A stretch of 64,000 bases of DNA from Pseudomonas parafulva. Lineage in GTDB: Bacteria; Pseudomonadota; Gammaproteobacteria; Pseudomonadales; Pseudomonadaceae. This document shows positions 10,703 through 18,176 of the stretch, piece after piece. Under the pieces are notes generated by a model. It worked only from the letters and a program-made list of their open reading frames with translations. It searched no databases and was not told the DNA's origin. Numbering within the stretch: the stretch's first letter is position 1; every line of letters starts with the position of its first letter. The position numbers and the translations under genes were made by a program. The stretch spans positions 899,001-963,000 of the forward strand of contig NZ_CP019952.1 in NCBI RefSeq assembly GCF_002021815.1, in the 5' to 3' direction.

Positions 10703-11033
10703 GTATACGCGTAATCCGTTGCTTTTGCGGGGTCCGTAAGAGCAACTGTCTTGCTGAGAATCTGAAAGGTTGCGCAACCAGGAGCTATAGCCGCGAACAC
10801 TGGCAAAACTGGTGCCATTCACCGCCGCGTGCAAAGAGTCTTCCCTAAGCCTCAGAGCTGTATCCATACCCGGAAGGCTAGCGATTTTTAATTCTGAATC
10901 CTGCAAGCTCCTCTGACGCTCTCCACTCCAAGAGCCGCGCCATGCCTTGTTCGGAGCATCCTTCTCTTTCGTCGCCGGTGTCGGTTAAGGGTGTTCGCCG
11001 TGGCATATATCTTCTATTAGGGAGCAGGCGCTC
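10703..11033. other. Intergenic stretch after cysNC, no assigned gene
   Basis: 331 nt without a convincing gene. The minus strand is open here: a frame running from about 10906 into the cysNC antisense gives about 75 codons with a plausible protein composition (LKIASLPGMDTALRLRED and onward). Its TTG start is too close to AGGAG, and it has no stop before entering antisense cysNC. It may be a relic or chance. The plus strand shows only a GGAG (11021-11024) serving the next ORF. Confidence 0.4.
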
Positions 11034-11186
11034 ATGATGTATTCAGACGGATCCTACAAGTTAAAACTTACTCCGTCAGGTAAGCTTCAATTGCTCATTG
11101 AAAATATGAGTGTGCTTTTAGGCACAAAAAGCGCCGTTATAAATTCCAGCAGTGGAGGGGCTGTATGGCTTTGCGTAGTGAATTAA
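11034..11186 (+). CDS. Small ORF, 50 aa, overlapping the next gene
   Basis: ATG at 11034 (or 11037) with GGAG at 11021-11024 opens 50 codons: MMYSDGSYKLKLTPSGKL and onward, ending VWLCVVN. It is low in Arg and rich in Ser, Leu and Lys, unlike most genes here. It ends 22 nt inside the next gene, in a different frame, so the two would be translationally coupled. I recognise no domain. It could be a short protein, the remaining tip of a toxin gene, or a leader peptide. The sequence is A+T-richer than its neighbours, which suggests horizontal origin. Confidence 0.45.
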   Translation: MMYSDGSYKLKLTPSGKLQLLIENMSVLLGTKSAVINSSSGGAVWLCVVN

Positions 11187-11644
11187 TGCCACCCAAACTT
11201 GATGAGAAACTAGTTTTGAAGCTTACTAGTCTTTCTGAGGAAATAGACTGCGGGGAACGCGACCTGACGGAACACATGGTTCTCGAGTTTAATCAGCTAG
11301 CTTCAACTTCCTTTGATTTCCTGGATTTTCAAGGCATCTACGGTGGCCAAGATCATGACACTTGGGTCCGTAAAGTCCTATACGAACCCTATATCAAACC
11401 GGTTCCCGACGTTACTACCGATGAGCTGGTTGAGATGATGCGAAGGGTCATGGAGTGTGATGGGGCTGAACATGAGGTTGATTTTTGGTTATTTATGTTG
11501 GAGGTGAATGTACCTAATGAGCGACTCGTGGATTTGATTTTTCGCCCCCATGTGTATTTCGCTGTCGCCGATTTTTCTCAGGAGTTATCACCTGAGCAAG
11601 CAGTTTATTTGGCGCTGAATACAACAGCTGTTGCTGATGGCTAG
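11165..11644 (+). CDS. Hypothetical protein, immunity-like, 159 aa
   Basis: A 159-residue acidic soluble protein with no signal peptide or membrane segment. A strong GTGGAGG lies six nt before the ATG. The C-terminal third (FWLFMLEVNVPNERLVDL, then IFRP, then ELSPEQAVYLAL) resembles, from memory, immunity proteins of polymorphic or bacteriocin toxins that carry a NVP...DLIF...LSPEE signature. This is an inference without a search. Codon use is A+T-rich compared with flanking core genes. No complete toxin gene is nearby, so it may be an orphan immunity gene left after toxin loss. Confidence 0.65.
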   Translation: MALRSELMPPKLDEKLVLKLTSLSEEIDCGERDLTEHMVLEFNQLASTSFDFLDFQGIYGGQDHDTWVRKVLYEPYIKPVPDVTTDELVEMMRRVMECDGAEHEVDFWLFMLEVNVPNERLVDLIFRPHVYFAVADFSQELSPEQAVYLALNTTAVADG

Positions 11645-11696
11645 ATTCGGTGATGCAGTAGCAGCCTTGTTTGATGTGATCTATAACTCAGCTGGC

Positions 11697-11728
11697 ACCT
11701 AGGTCACCTCAAAGTTGAGGCCCTAGGT
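11697..11728 (+). terminator. Hairpin after the 159-aa gene
   Basis: Nested inverted repeats, ACCTAGG/CCTAGGT outside and CCTCAA/TTGAGG inside with a 2-nt loop, form a 32-nt hairpin with a small internal bulge, 52 nt after the stop of the immunity-like gene. The nearest T-run (GCTTTTTAC) is about 20 nt further on, so it may be a terminator variant or a recombination remnant. Confidence 0.5.
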
Positions 11729-11842
11729 AGTCAGGGCCTTGCTGCTTTTTACTAGCATTGAAATCTCCTTTTCCGTTCACCTGCCATCACACTTTTACAA
11801 CTTTTAGAATCTCATATGCCCCAGTGTCGGTCACGGTGCTGA

Positions 11843-11965
11843 ATAGCAAGTAATATCCGGAGGGATGCTGTCACACCTCTGGACGCCAGCGATGAGGATC
11901 ATCGTCGTGAAGTGCTGCCGGCCTACAGCCTGTTCGACAACTTGGTCAAGCAGGCATTTGGTTAG
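11843..11965 (+). pseudogene. Possible 3' remnant of an unidentified gene
   Basis: After an in-frame TGA at 11840-11842 a 40-codon frame without ATG runs to TAG at 11963. The last 30 codons are G+C-rich with pseudomonad-like codon choice and read like a real C-terminus (DEDHRREVLPAYSLFDNLV, then KQAFG). This contrasts with the A+T-rich sequence just before it. I cannot name the parent gene. It looks like a tail left by a deletion or insertion event in the accessory patch, but chance is possible. Confidence 0.35.
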
Positions 11966-12022
11966 GCTGGCGGGCGTCTAGAGCGGCTGCGGGCATTGTT
12001 TATCGCTCGGAACTTGTCCTAG

Positions 12023-12190
12023 GCTCTGTATGAAAAGTCTTGAGACGAAGGTCAGGCAAGGCGAAAACAGCCGAGGAACGGTCGGAGTCGCGTTCGACTT
12101 TACGGGTTGTAAATGAGCATTCCGACCGGGCTGGCGATCCAGGCTATTTCCAACCCAGCATCACCGAGTATCAAGGCTTTTACACAGAGC
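12023..12190. mobile_element. MITE-like non-autonomous IS, 168 bp, CTAG flanks
   Basis: The imperfect terminal inverted repeats start GCTCTGT-AT-GAAAAGTCTTGA on the left and GCTCTGTGTAAAAGCCTTGA on the reverse of the right end (about 20 of 22 or 23 positions agree, with one indel). Both ends are flanked by CTAG (12019-12022 and 12191-12194). The 4-bp YTAR-type duplication and the terminal sequence fit the IS5 group. There is no transposase ORF. An autonomous IS5-family element elsewhere in the genome would be needed for mobility. The right CTAG forms the mdeR stop codon. Confidence 0.8.
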
Positions 12191-12670
12191 CTAGATATGC
12201 TTCTCCGACATAGGTATCACTCGTTTTTCCTTCACCGCCTTGTAGGAAAAGCTCGAATAAATTTCCTTCACTCCCGGCAGACGCTGAAGCACCTCACGGG
12301 CAAATTCTCCGAAGGCCTCTAAGTCCTTGGCCACGATTTCCAGCAGAAAATCGTACCGCCCGGAAATGTTATGGCAGGCCACAATCTCGGGTATCTCCAT
12401 CAGCCGCTGCTCGAATGCCAGCGCCATGGGTTTGGTGTGGGAGTCCATCATGATGCTGACGAAGGCAGTTACTCCGAACCCTAGCGACTTGGGTGAAAGT
12501 GTGGCCCGGTAGCCAGTGATATAACCGTTCTCTTCCAGCAGCTTGACCCTGCGCCAGCAGGGCGAAGTGGTCAGCGATACCAGGTCCGCAAGCTCGGCGA
12601 CGGTGAGGCGGGCATTATTCTGCAAGGCCGCGAGCAGTGCGCGGTCGATGCGGTCCAAGGGTGCAGGCAT
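12191..12670 (-). CDS. mdeR: Lrp/AsnC family regulator of methionine gamma-lyase
   Basis: A 159-residue Lrp/AsnC protein: an N-terminal helix-turn-helix (about 8-57, with LDRIDRALLAALQNNARLT and SPCWRRVKLLEENG) and a C-terminal RAM ligand-binding domain (about 65-145, with GRYDFLLEI). It is divergent from mdeA across 127 nt, the arrangement known for P. putida mdeR, an activator of mdeA, and it has the same length. Its TAG stop lies in the CTAG flank of the adjacent MITE, so the insertion came within a base of truncating it. The ligand is probably methionine or a related amino acid. Confidence 0.88.
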   Translation of the reverse strand: MPAPLDRIDRALLAALQNNARLTVAELADLVSLTTSPCWRRVKLLEENGYITGYRATLSPKSLGFGVTAFVSIMMDSHTKPMALAFEQRLMEIPEIVACHNISGRYDFLLEIVAKDLEAFGEFAREVLQRLPGVKEIYSSFSYKAVKEKRVIPMSEKHI

Positions 12671-12731
12671 GCTTTGCCCTCAAGTATTCACGGTTCTTGT
12701 TTTTGTTCCAAAGCAGCGCTGATGGGCTGGT

Positions 12732-12746
12732 CATTTTGGAAAAATG
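12732..12746. promoter_or_regulatory. Candidate operator in the mdeR-mdeA interval
   Basis: CATTTTGGAAAAATG is a perfect 6+6 inverted repeat with a 3-nt centre, placed midway between the divergent starts. Lrp-family operators are often such A/T-rich palindromes of about 15 bp, so this is the likeliest MdeR site. No binding data are implied. Confidence 0.5.
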
Positions 12747-12797
12747 CTTGGGTTGCAGTGGCATAAGCTTAGATCAAACCAACAAGAGGCTGTTGCC

Positions 12798-13994
12798 ATG
12801 CGCGACTCCCGTCACGACAACGGTTTTTCAACGCGTGCCATCCATCACGGCTACGACCCGCTCGCGCACGGCGGCGCACTGGTACCACCGATCTACCAAA
12901 CCGCTACCTATGCCTTTCCCACCGTCGAATACGGCGCGGCGTGCTTTGCCGGTGAACAGGCCGGACATTTCTACAGCCGTATCTCCAACCCCACGCTGAA
13001 TTTGCTCGAAGCGCGCATGGCTTCGCTTGAAGGCGGGGAGGCGGGCCTTGCGCTGGCATCGGGGATGGGCGCCATCACGTCCACGCTCTGGACCTTGCTG
13101 CGCCCGGGCGATGAGTTGATCGTCGGGCAGACCGTGTATGGGTGCACCTTTGCCTTCATGCACCATGGCATCGGGGCGTTTGGCGTGACCATCCGCCACG
13201 TCGACCTCAACGATGCCGATGCGCTGCGCGCTGCGCTCAGTGACAAGACGCGCATGATCTACTTCGAGACCCCCGCCAACCCGACCATGCGGCTGATCGA
13301 CATTGCCGCTGTGGCCGAAGCGGTACGCGGCCGCGATGTGCTGGTGGTAGTCGATAACACCTACTGCACGCCTTACCTGCAACGGCCGCTGGAACTGGGC
13401 GCTGATCTGGTCGTGCATTCGGCCACCAAGTACCTCAGCGGCCATGGCGATATCACCGCCGGCCTGGTGGTGGGCCGCCAGGCACTGGTCGATCGCATTC
13501 GTCTGCAAGGGCTCAAGGACATGACCGGGGCGGTGTTGTCACCCCAGGACGCCATGCTGCTGATGCGTGGCATCAAGACCCTTGCCCTGCGCATGGACCG
13601 GCATTGCGCGAACGCCCAACAGGTTGCCGACTACCTGTCGCGTCAGCCGCAGGTGGAGTTGATTCACTACCCAGGCTTGCCGTCGTTTGCGCAGCACGAC
13701 TTGGCCAAGCGGCAAATGCGCCTGCCCGGCGGCATGATCGCCTTCGAACTCAAGGGCGGCCTTGGCGCCGGACGCCGCTTCATGAATGCGCTGGGCCTGT
13801 TCGCGCGCGCTGTGAGCCTGGGTGATGCTGAGTCGTTGGCCCAGCACCCGGCAAGCATGACCCACTCAAGCTATACACCCGAAGAGCGGGCGCAGCACGG
13901 TATCTCCGAGGGGCTTGTGCGTTTGTCGGTAGGGCTTGAGGACATTGAGGACCTGCTGGCAGATGTGCAACAGGCGTTGCGCGCCTGCGCATGA
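12798..13994 (+). CDS. mdeA: L-methionine gamma-lyase
   Basis: A 398-residue PLP enzyme of the Cys/Met metabolism family. It splits methionine into methanethiol, 2-oxobutyrate and ammonia. The PLP lysine is Lys211 (SATKYLSGHGD). Tyr114 and Cys116 (VYGCTF) mark methionine gamma-lyase and distinguish it from cystathionine enzymes. Length and motifs agree with the P. putida enzyme. The ATG at 12798 has AAGAGG upstream; an in-frame extension to 12744 lacks a ribosome site and would cover the candidate operator. In the studied P. putida operon mdeB follows, but here no such gene is present downstream. Confidence 0.93.
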   Translation: MRDSRHDNGFSTRAIHHGYDPLAHGGALVPPIYQTATYAFPTVEYGAACFAGEQAGHFYSRISNPTLNLLEARMASLEGGEAGLALASGMGAITSTLWTLLRPGDELIVGQTVYGCTFAFMHHGIGAFGVTIRHVDLNDADALRAALSDKTRMIYFETPANPTMRLIDIAAVAEAVRGRDVLVVVDNTYCTPYLQRPLELGADLVVHSATKYLSGHGDITAGLVVGRQALVDRIRLQGLKDMTGAVLSPQDAMLLMRGIKTLALRMDRHCANAQQVADYLSRQPQVELIHYPGLPSFAQHDLAKRQMRLPGGMIAFELKGGLGAGRRFMNALGLFARAVSLGDAESLAQHPASMTHSSYTPEERAQHGISEGLVRLSVGLEDIEDLLADVQQALRACA

Positions 13995-14092
13995 GGGTGC
14001 GAGGAAGTGCTGCCCGCTGCCTAGTCCAGAGACGGCGAGGGCATTCTGGTGGTGCTGGCGAGAGAGCCAGCGCAACCAAAAGGAGCGTCACC

Positions 14093-14182
14093 ATGAAAGC
14101 ATCTGCATACCCACTTGATCTGATCATTCGCCACGCTGGCGGAGAGGACGACGAGGGCGGTCATTCTTGGCGCAAGCCTTGA
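14093..14182 (+). CDS. Candidate 29-aa peptide
   Basis: A strong AAAAGGAG lies eight nt upstream of ATG 14093, followed by 29 codons (MKASAYPLDLIIRHAGGED, then DEGGHSWRKP) and TGA. It is 98 nt downstream of mdeA and upstream of a bidirectional terminator, so it could be the last cistron of the mdeA transcript. There is no signal peptide or recognised family. The quality of the ribosome site is the main argument; the peptide is otherwise unsupported. Confidence 0.45.
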   Translation: MKASAYPLDLIIRHAGGEDDEGGHSWRKP

Positions 14183-14234
14183 CCTGAAGGGCGTCCCCCT
14201 ATCGCAGCGGGACACCTGGTCGATGGTGATCGTG

Positions 14235-14270
14235 CATTGAAAAAGGCCTCTTCCGAGGCCTTTTTCAATG
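14235..14270. terminator. Bidirectional terminator between mdeA region and zapG
   Basis: CATTGAAAAAGGCCTC pairs perfectly with GAGGCCTTTTTCAATG around TTCC, a 16-bp stem with A/T flanks on both sides. It ends right before the zapG stop codon and serves both strands. Confidence 0.9.
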
Positions 14271-14708
14271 TCAGTGCTTCAGACCATAGCTCTCGTCGAG
14301 CATGCCCGGTGAGTTGGGCGTTTTCGGTGCATAGTCGCGCGGCACTTCGGCGGTGTCTCTGGGCGGCGTCAGGCGACTGTGCGGACCGTGGGAGCTTTCC
14401 GAGTGCAGCGCTGCCAGCAGGCGTTGACGCGTCACTTCGTCCAGGGCCAGGTTGTTGGCGCCGTCGGCCAGATGATCCTGGACATCCTGATAGCTCTGGT
14501 TGAGCTTTTTGACCAGTACGGCGGTGCTGTTGAAGTGCGTCACCACCTGGTTCTGGTAGCTGTCGAAACGCTGTTGGATGTCATCGAGCTGGCGCTGGCT
14601 GCTGCTGGGCGCAGCGTTGGGCAACAGGCGCGCCACGACGAAACCGACGACCACACCGATGACCAGGGCCAGGGTAGGCAACAACCAAACAAGGAGCGAG
14701 AGTTCCAC
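14271..14708 (-). CDS. zapG: Z-ring associated protein G (YhcB/DUF1043)
   Basis: A 145-residue inner-membrane protein. One N-terminal transmembrane helix (about 5-28, VWLLPTLALVIGVVVGF) is followed by a coiled-coil (about 38-75, with QRFDSYQNQV) and a Pro/Ser-rich disordered tail. YhcB/ZapG links cell division and envelope synthesis in E. coli. The neighbourhood zapG...zapE...rplM-rpsI matches the enteric order, with other genes inserted between. The function in this organism is inferred from the family. Confidence 0.85.
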   Translation of the reverse strand: MELSLLVWLLPTLALVIGVVVGFVVARLLPNAAPSSSQRQLDDIQQRFDSYQNQVVTHFNSTAVLVKKLNQSYQDVQDHLADGANNLALDEVTRQRLLAALHSESSHGPHSRLTPPRDTAEVPRDYAPKTPNSPGMLDESYGLKH

Positions 14709-14843
14709 GAGTCCTTCCTCTATAAACGGCTTTGCTTTACGTTAACGGCTCAGACCTGCGCTGTATACCGCGAGCGATCGCAAATCAGAACAGAATTCCT
14801 CACCTAGACGAATCGACCTCCCCCAAGGTCACGGAGTAGTGCC

Positions 14844-15479
14844 TTGCTTGTCCGCGAAACCCCTCTGTTCATCGACGGCCCCAGTGGCCCGCTCGAAGCC
14901 CTCTACCTGGACGTGGCAGACGCCCGTGGCGCCGTGCTGATCTGTCACCCCAACCCGGTCCAGGGCGGCACCATGCTCAACAAGGTGGTTTCGACATTGC
15001 AACGCACGGCCCGGGATACCGGGTATGTGACCCTGCGTTTCAACTACCGCGGCGTCGGGCAGAGTGCCGGCAGCCATGACATGGGACAAGGCGAGGTGGC
15101 TGATGCTCAAGCCGCTGCCGCCTGGCTGCGGGCGGCGCATCCCGGGCTGCCCTTGGTGCTGATGGGCTTTTCCTTCGGCGGCTTCGTGGCGACCGCCCTG
15201 GCTGGCCGCCTGGAAGTCGAAGGCGTTGCCTTGCAGCATCTGTTCATGATCGCCCCGGCCGTCATGCGCCTGACCGAGCAATTCCCCGTGCCGCAACGGT
15301 GCCCGGTGACCCTGGTGCAACCCGATGCCGACGAAGTCGTTGCACCGACGCTGGTTTACGAGTGGTCCGACAGCCTGTCGCGCCCCCATGAGCTGCTGAA
15401 AGTGGCAGAATGCGGACACTTCTTCCATGGCAAGCTGACCGACCTCAAGGATCTGCTGCTGCCACGCCTTTCGAACTGA
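14844..15479 (+). CDS. Alpha/beta hydrolase (COG2945 family)
   Basis: A 211-residue cytoplasmic serine hydrolase. The nucleophile elbow GFSFGG gives Ser110; Asp161 or Asp163 (QPDADEVV) and His192 (ECGHFFHG) would complete the triad. [10 protein letters not shown] near residue 35 is the typical oxyanion-loop motif of this family. No ATG is available in frame near the N-terminus. TTG at 14844 is the best start, with GGAG seven nt upstream. It ends 25 nt before trpS and may be cotranscribed with it. The substrate is unknown. Confidence 0.85.
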   Translation: MLVRETPLFIDGPSGPLEALYLDVADARGAVLICHPNPVQGGTMLNKVVSTLQRTARDTGYVTLRFNYRGVGQSAGSHDMGQGEVADAQAAAAWLRAAHPGLPLVLMGFSFGGFVATALAGRLEVEGVALQHLFMIAPAVMRLTEQFPVPQRCPVTLVQPDADEVVAPTLVYEWSDSLSRPHELLKVAECGHFFHGKLTDLKDLLLPRLSN

Positions 15480-15504
15480 GCCAAGCCTGAATAAGCGAAC
15501 ACCC

Positions 15505-16854
15505 ATGACCACGCGTATCCTTACCGGTATCACGACCACCGGCACTCCGCACCTGGGCAACTACGCCGGTGCCATCCGCCCGGCCATCCGAGCCAGCCAG
15601 CAGCCTGGCGTGGACTCGTTCTACTTCCTGGCCGACTACCACGCCCTGATCAAGTGCGACGACCCGCTGCGCATCCAGCGCTCGCGCCTGGAAATCGCCG
15701 CCACCTGGCTAGCCGGTGGCCTGGATCCGGACAAGGTGACCTTCTACCGCCAGTCCGACATTCCGGAAATCCCCGAGCTGACGTGGCTGCTGACCTGCGT
15801 TGCGGCCAAGGGCTTGCTCAACCGGGCCCATGCCTACAAGGCATCGGTGGACAAGAACGTCGAAAACGGCGAAGACCCGGACGCCGGCGTCACCATGGGC
15901 CTGTTCAGCTACCCGGTGCTGATGGCGGCGGACATCCTGATGTTCAACGCCAACAAGGTGCCGGTTGGCCGTGACCAGATCCAGCACGTGGAAATGGCCC
16001 GCGATATCGGCCAGCGCTTCAACCACCTGTTCGGCCAGGGCAATGAGTTCTTCGCACTGCCGGAAGCGGTCATCGAGGAAAGCGTGGCTACCTTGCCCGG
16101 CCTGGATGGGCGCAAGATGTCCAAGAGCTATGACAACACCATCCCGTTGTTCACCAGCGCCAAGGACATGAAGGATGCCATTTCGCGCATCGTGACGGAC
16201 TCGCGCGCGCCGGGTGAAGCCAAGAACCCGGACGACGCGCACCTGTTCACGCTGTTCCAGGCCTTCTCCACGCCTGCACAGTGCGCCGAGTTCCGAGCCG
16301 AGCTAGAGCAGGGCCTGGGTTGGGGCGAAGCCAAGCAGCGCCTGTTCCAGCTGCTCGATGGCCAGTTGGCGGAAAAGCGCGACTATTACCATCAGCTGAT
16401 CGCGCGGCCTGCGGACCTGGAGGACATCCTCCTGGCAGGCGCGGCCAAGGCGCGCACCATCGCCACGCCGTTCCTGGAACAGTTGCGCGAGGCCGTTGGC
16501 CTGCGTTCGTTCCGCAGCAGCGTGCAGACCACGGCGAACGTCAAGAAGAAGGTCGCCAAGAGCGCGCGCTTCGTCAGCTTCCGGGACGAAGACGGCAGCT
16601 TCCGCTTCCGCTTGTTGGCTGCCGATGGCGAGCAACTGCTGTTGTCCCGCAGCTTTGCCGATGGCAAGAGCGCCGGTGCCGCAAGCAAGCAGTTGCAGCA
16701 AGGCGATGGGGTCGATATCCGCGCCGAGGGGCTGGGCTTTGGTGTGTGGCTCAAGGGTGAGCCGGTTGCCGACGGTGCCTCGTTCGACAGCGAACAAGCC
16801 CGTGATGCAGCCATCGAGCGTCTTCGTGCAGCGCTTGAGCCGCAACAGGACTGA
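15505..16854 (+). CDS. trpS: Tryptophanyl-tRNA synthetase, long form
   Basis: A class I synthetase that charges tRNA-Trp. The HIGH-type signature TGTPHLGNY is at 12-20 and KMSKS at 204-208. Its 449 residues exceed the 330-340 of E. coli TrpS. The extra C-terminal 110 residues (about 340-449) contain [20 protein letters not shown] and [17 protein letters not shown], which resembles a YegP/DUF1508-type beta fold. Long TrpS forms are usual in pseudomonads; the role of the tail is unknown to me. The ribosome site is weak. An intrinsic terminator follows. Confidence 0.95.
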   Translation: MTTRILTGITTTGTPHLGNYAGAIRPAIRASQQPGVDSFYFLADYHALIKCDDPLRIQRSRLEIAATWLAGGLDPDKVTFYRQSDIPEIPELTWLLTCVAAKGLLNRAHAYKASVDKNVENGEDPDAGVTMGLFSYPVLMAADILMFNANKVPVGRDQIQHVEMARDIGQRFNHLFGQGNEFFALPEAVIEESVATLPGLDGRKMSKSYDNTIPLFTSAKDMKDAISRIVTDSRAPGEAKNPDDAHLFTLFQAFSTPAQCAEFRAELEQGLGWGEAKQRLFQLLDGQLAEKRDYYHQLIARPADLEDILLAGAAKARTIATPFLEQLREAVGLRSFRSSVQTTANVKKKVAKSARFVSFRDEDGSFRFRLLAADGEQLLLSRSFADGKSAGAASKQLQQGDGVDIRAEGLGFGVWLKGEPVADGASFDSEQARDAAIERLRAALEPQQD

Positions 16855-16960
16855 TCGACGGACGGAATGTGCCCGCCCTCTGGCCTGATGATCAGGGCAC
16901 TATCATCGGGCTCTGGTTACCGGTATGGGGCATATTGACGCAAGTCGCATTGCCATTAGG

Positions 16961-16993
16961 CGGGCCGCTCGCTACAGTGACGGCCCGTTTTTT
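16961..16993 (+). terminator. Intrinsic terminator between trpS and zapE
   Basis: CGGGCCG/CGGCCCG with a 13-nt loop and a run of six T. It ends only 19 nt before the zapE start codon, so zapE mRNA either reads through it or starts unusually close to the gene. Confidence 0.8.
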
Positions 16994-17012
16994 GTTGCCT
17001 CGCTAACGAATC

Positions 17013-18107
17013 ATGACTCCCCTAGAACGCTATCAAGCAGATCTGAAACGTCCCGATTTCTTTCATGACGCGGCGCAGGAAACTGCGGTGCGTCACCTGC
17101 AGCGCCTGTACGACGACCTGGTGCAGGCCCAGAACAACAAGCCGGGTGTATTCGGCAAGTTGTTCGGCAAGAAGGAGCAGACCCCGGTCAAGGGCCTGTA
17201 CTTCTGGGGCGGGGTAGGGCGAGGCAAGACTTACCTGGTCGACACCTTCTTCGAAGCGCTGCCGTTCAAGCAGAAGATGCGCACGCACTTCCACCGCTTC
17301 ATGAAGCGTGTCCACGAAGAGATGAAAACCCTCAAGGGCGAGAAGAACCCCCTGACCATCATTGCCAAGCGCTTCAGCGATGAGGCCAAGGTGATCTGCT
17401 TCGACGAATTCTTCGTCTCGGACATCACCGACGCCATGATCCTGGGCACCCTGATGGAGGAGCTGTTCAAGAACGGTGTTTCCCTGGTGGCCACTTCCAA
17501 CATCGTGCCGGACGGCCTCTACAAGGATGGCCTGCAACGTGCACGCTTCCTGCCGGCCATCGCCATGATCAAGCAGTACACCGATGTGGTGAACGTCGAC
17601 AGCGGTGTCGATTATCGCCTGCGCCACCTTGAGCAGGCCGAACTGTTCCATCACCCGCTCGACGAGGCGGCGCAGCAGAGCATGCGTGCCAGCTTCAAGG
17701 CGCTGACGCCCGAGTGCACCGCAGCGGTCGAGAACGACGTGCTGATGATCGAGAACCGTCCCATTCAGGCGCTGCGCACTTGCGACGATGTGGCCTGGTT
17801 CGACTTCCGCGCCTTGTGTGATGGGCCGCGAAGCCAGAACGACTACATCGAACTGGGCAAGATCTTCCATGCGGTCCTGCTGAGCAACGTCGAGCAGATG
17901 GGCGTGGCAAGCGATGACATCGCGCGTCGCTTCATCAACATGGTCGACGAGTTCTATGACCGTAACGTCAAGCTGATCATCTCGGCCGAGGTGGAACTCA
18001 AGGACCTGTATACCGGTGGGCGCCTGAGCTTCGAGTTTCAGCGCACGCTGAGCCGACTGCTGGAAATGCAGTCTCACGAATTCCTGTCCCGCGCGCACAA
18101 GCCTTGA
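17013..18107 (+). CDS. zapE: Cell division ATPase ZapE (AFG1 family)
   Basis: A 364-residue P-loop ATPase. In E. coli ZapE joins the Z ring late in constriction and destabilises FtsZ polymers in an ATP-dependent way. Walker A GGVGRGKT is at 66-73 and Walker B VICFDEFF near 129, with the conserved YFWGGVG start and an R-finger region downstream. The length is typical. There is no clear Shine-Dalgarno before ATG 17013, and the trpS terminator is immediately upstream. It is followed by a long hairpin at the convergent junction. Confidence 0.92.
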   Translation: MTPLERYQADLKRPDFFHDAAQETAVRHLQRLYDDLVQAQNNKPGVFGKLFGKKEQTPVKGLYFWGGVGRGKTYLVDTFFEALPFKQKMRTHFHRFMKRVHEEMKTLKGEKNPLTIIAKRFSDEAKVICFDEFFVSDITDAMILGTLMEELFKNGVSLVATSNIVPDGLYKDGLQRARFLPAIAMIKQYTDVVNVDSGVDYRLRHLEQAELFHHPLDEAAQQSMRASFKALTPECTAAVENDVLMIENRPIQALRTCDDVAWFDFRALCDGPRSQNDYIELGKIFHAVLLSNVEQMGVASDDIARRFINMVDEFYDRNVKLIISAEVELKDLYTGGRLSFEFQRTLSRLLEMQSHEFLSRAHKP

Positions 18108-18114
18108 GACCCTG

Positions 18115-18168
18115 GGGCTGCCTGGCAGTCCACCGCCTGATTGCCGGCGGTGGGCTGTCAGGCAGCCC
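18115..18168. terminator. Long hairpin between convergent zapE and the GlxA-type regulator
   Basis: Nested inverted repeats GGGCTGCCTG/CAGGCAGCCC and CCACCGCC/GGCGGTGG form a stem of about 20 bp, 7 nt after zapE and 8 nt before the regulator's stop. It lacks a T tract but can act on both strands. Confidence 0.65.
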
Positions 18169-18176
18169 GATTGCGC

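Noticed and set aside
8705..10906. 733-codon open frame on the minus strand opposite cysNC
   Set aside because: It is antisense to a well-supported fused cysNC gene, has His/Gln/Val-rich shadow composition typical of high-G+C antisense frames, and has no ribosome site.
11034..11186. Mannose-binding lectin-like bacteriocin fragment
   Set aside because: SDGSYKLKL only loosely resembles lectin repeats, and the QxDxNxVxY signature is missing.
12744..12797. 18-residue N-terminal extension of methionine gamma-lyase
   Set aside because: The family length of 398 residues and the AAGAGG site support ATG 12798; the extension would cover the candidate operator.
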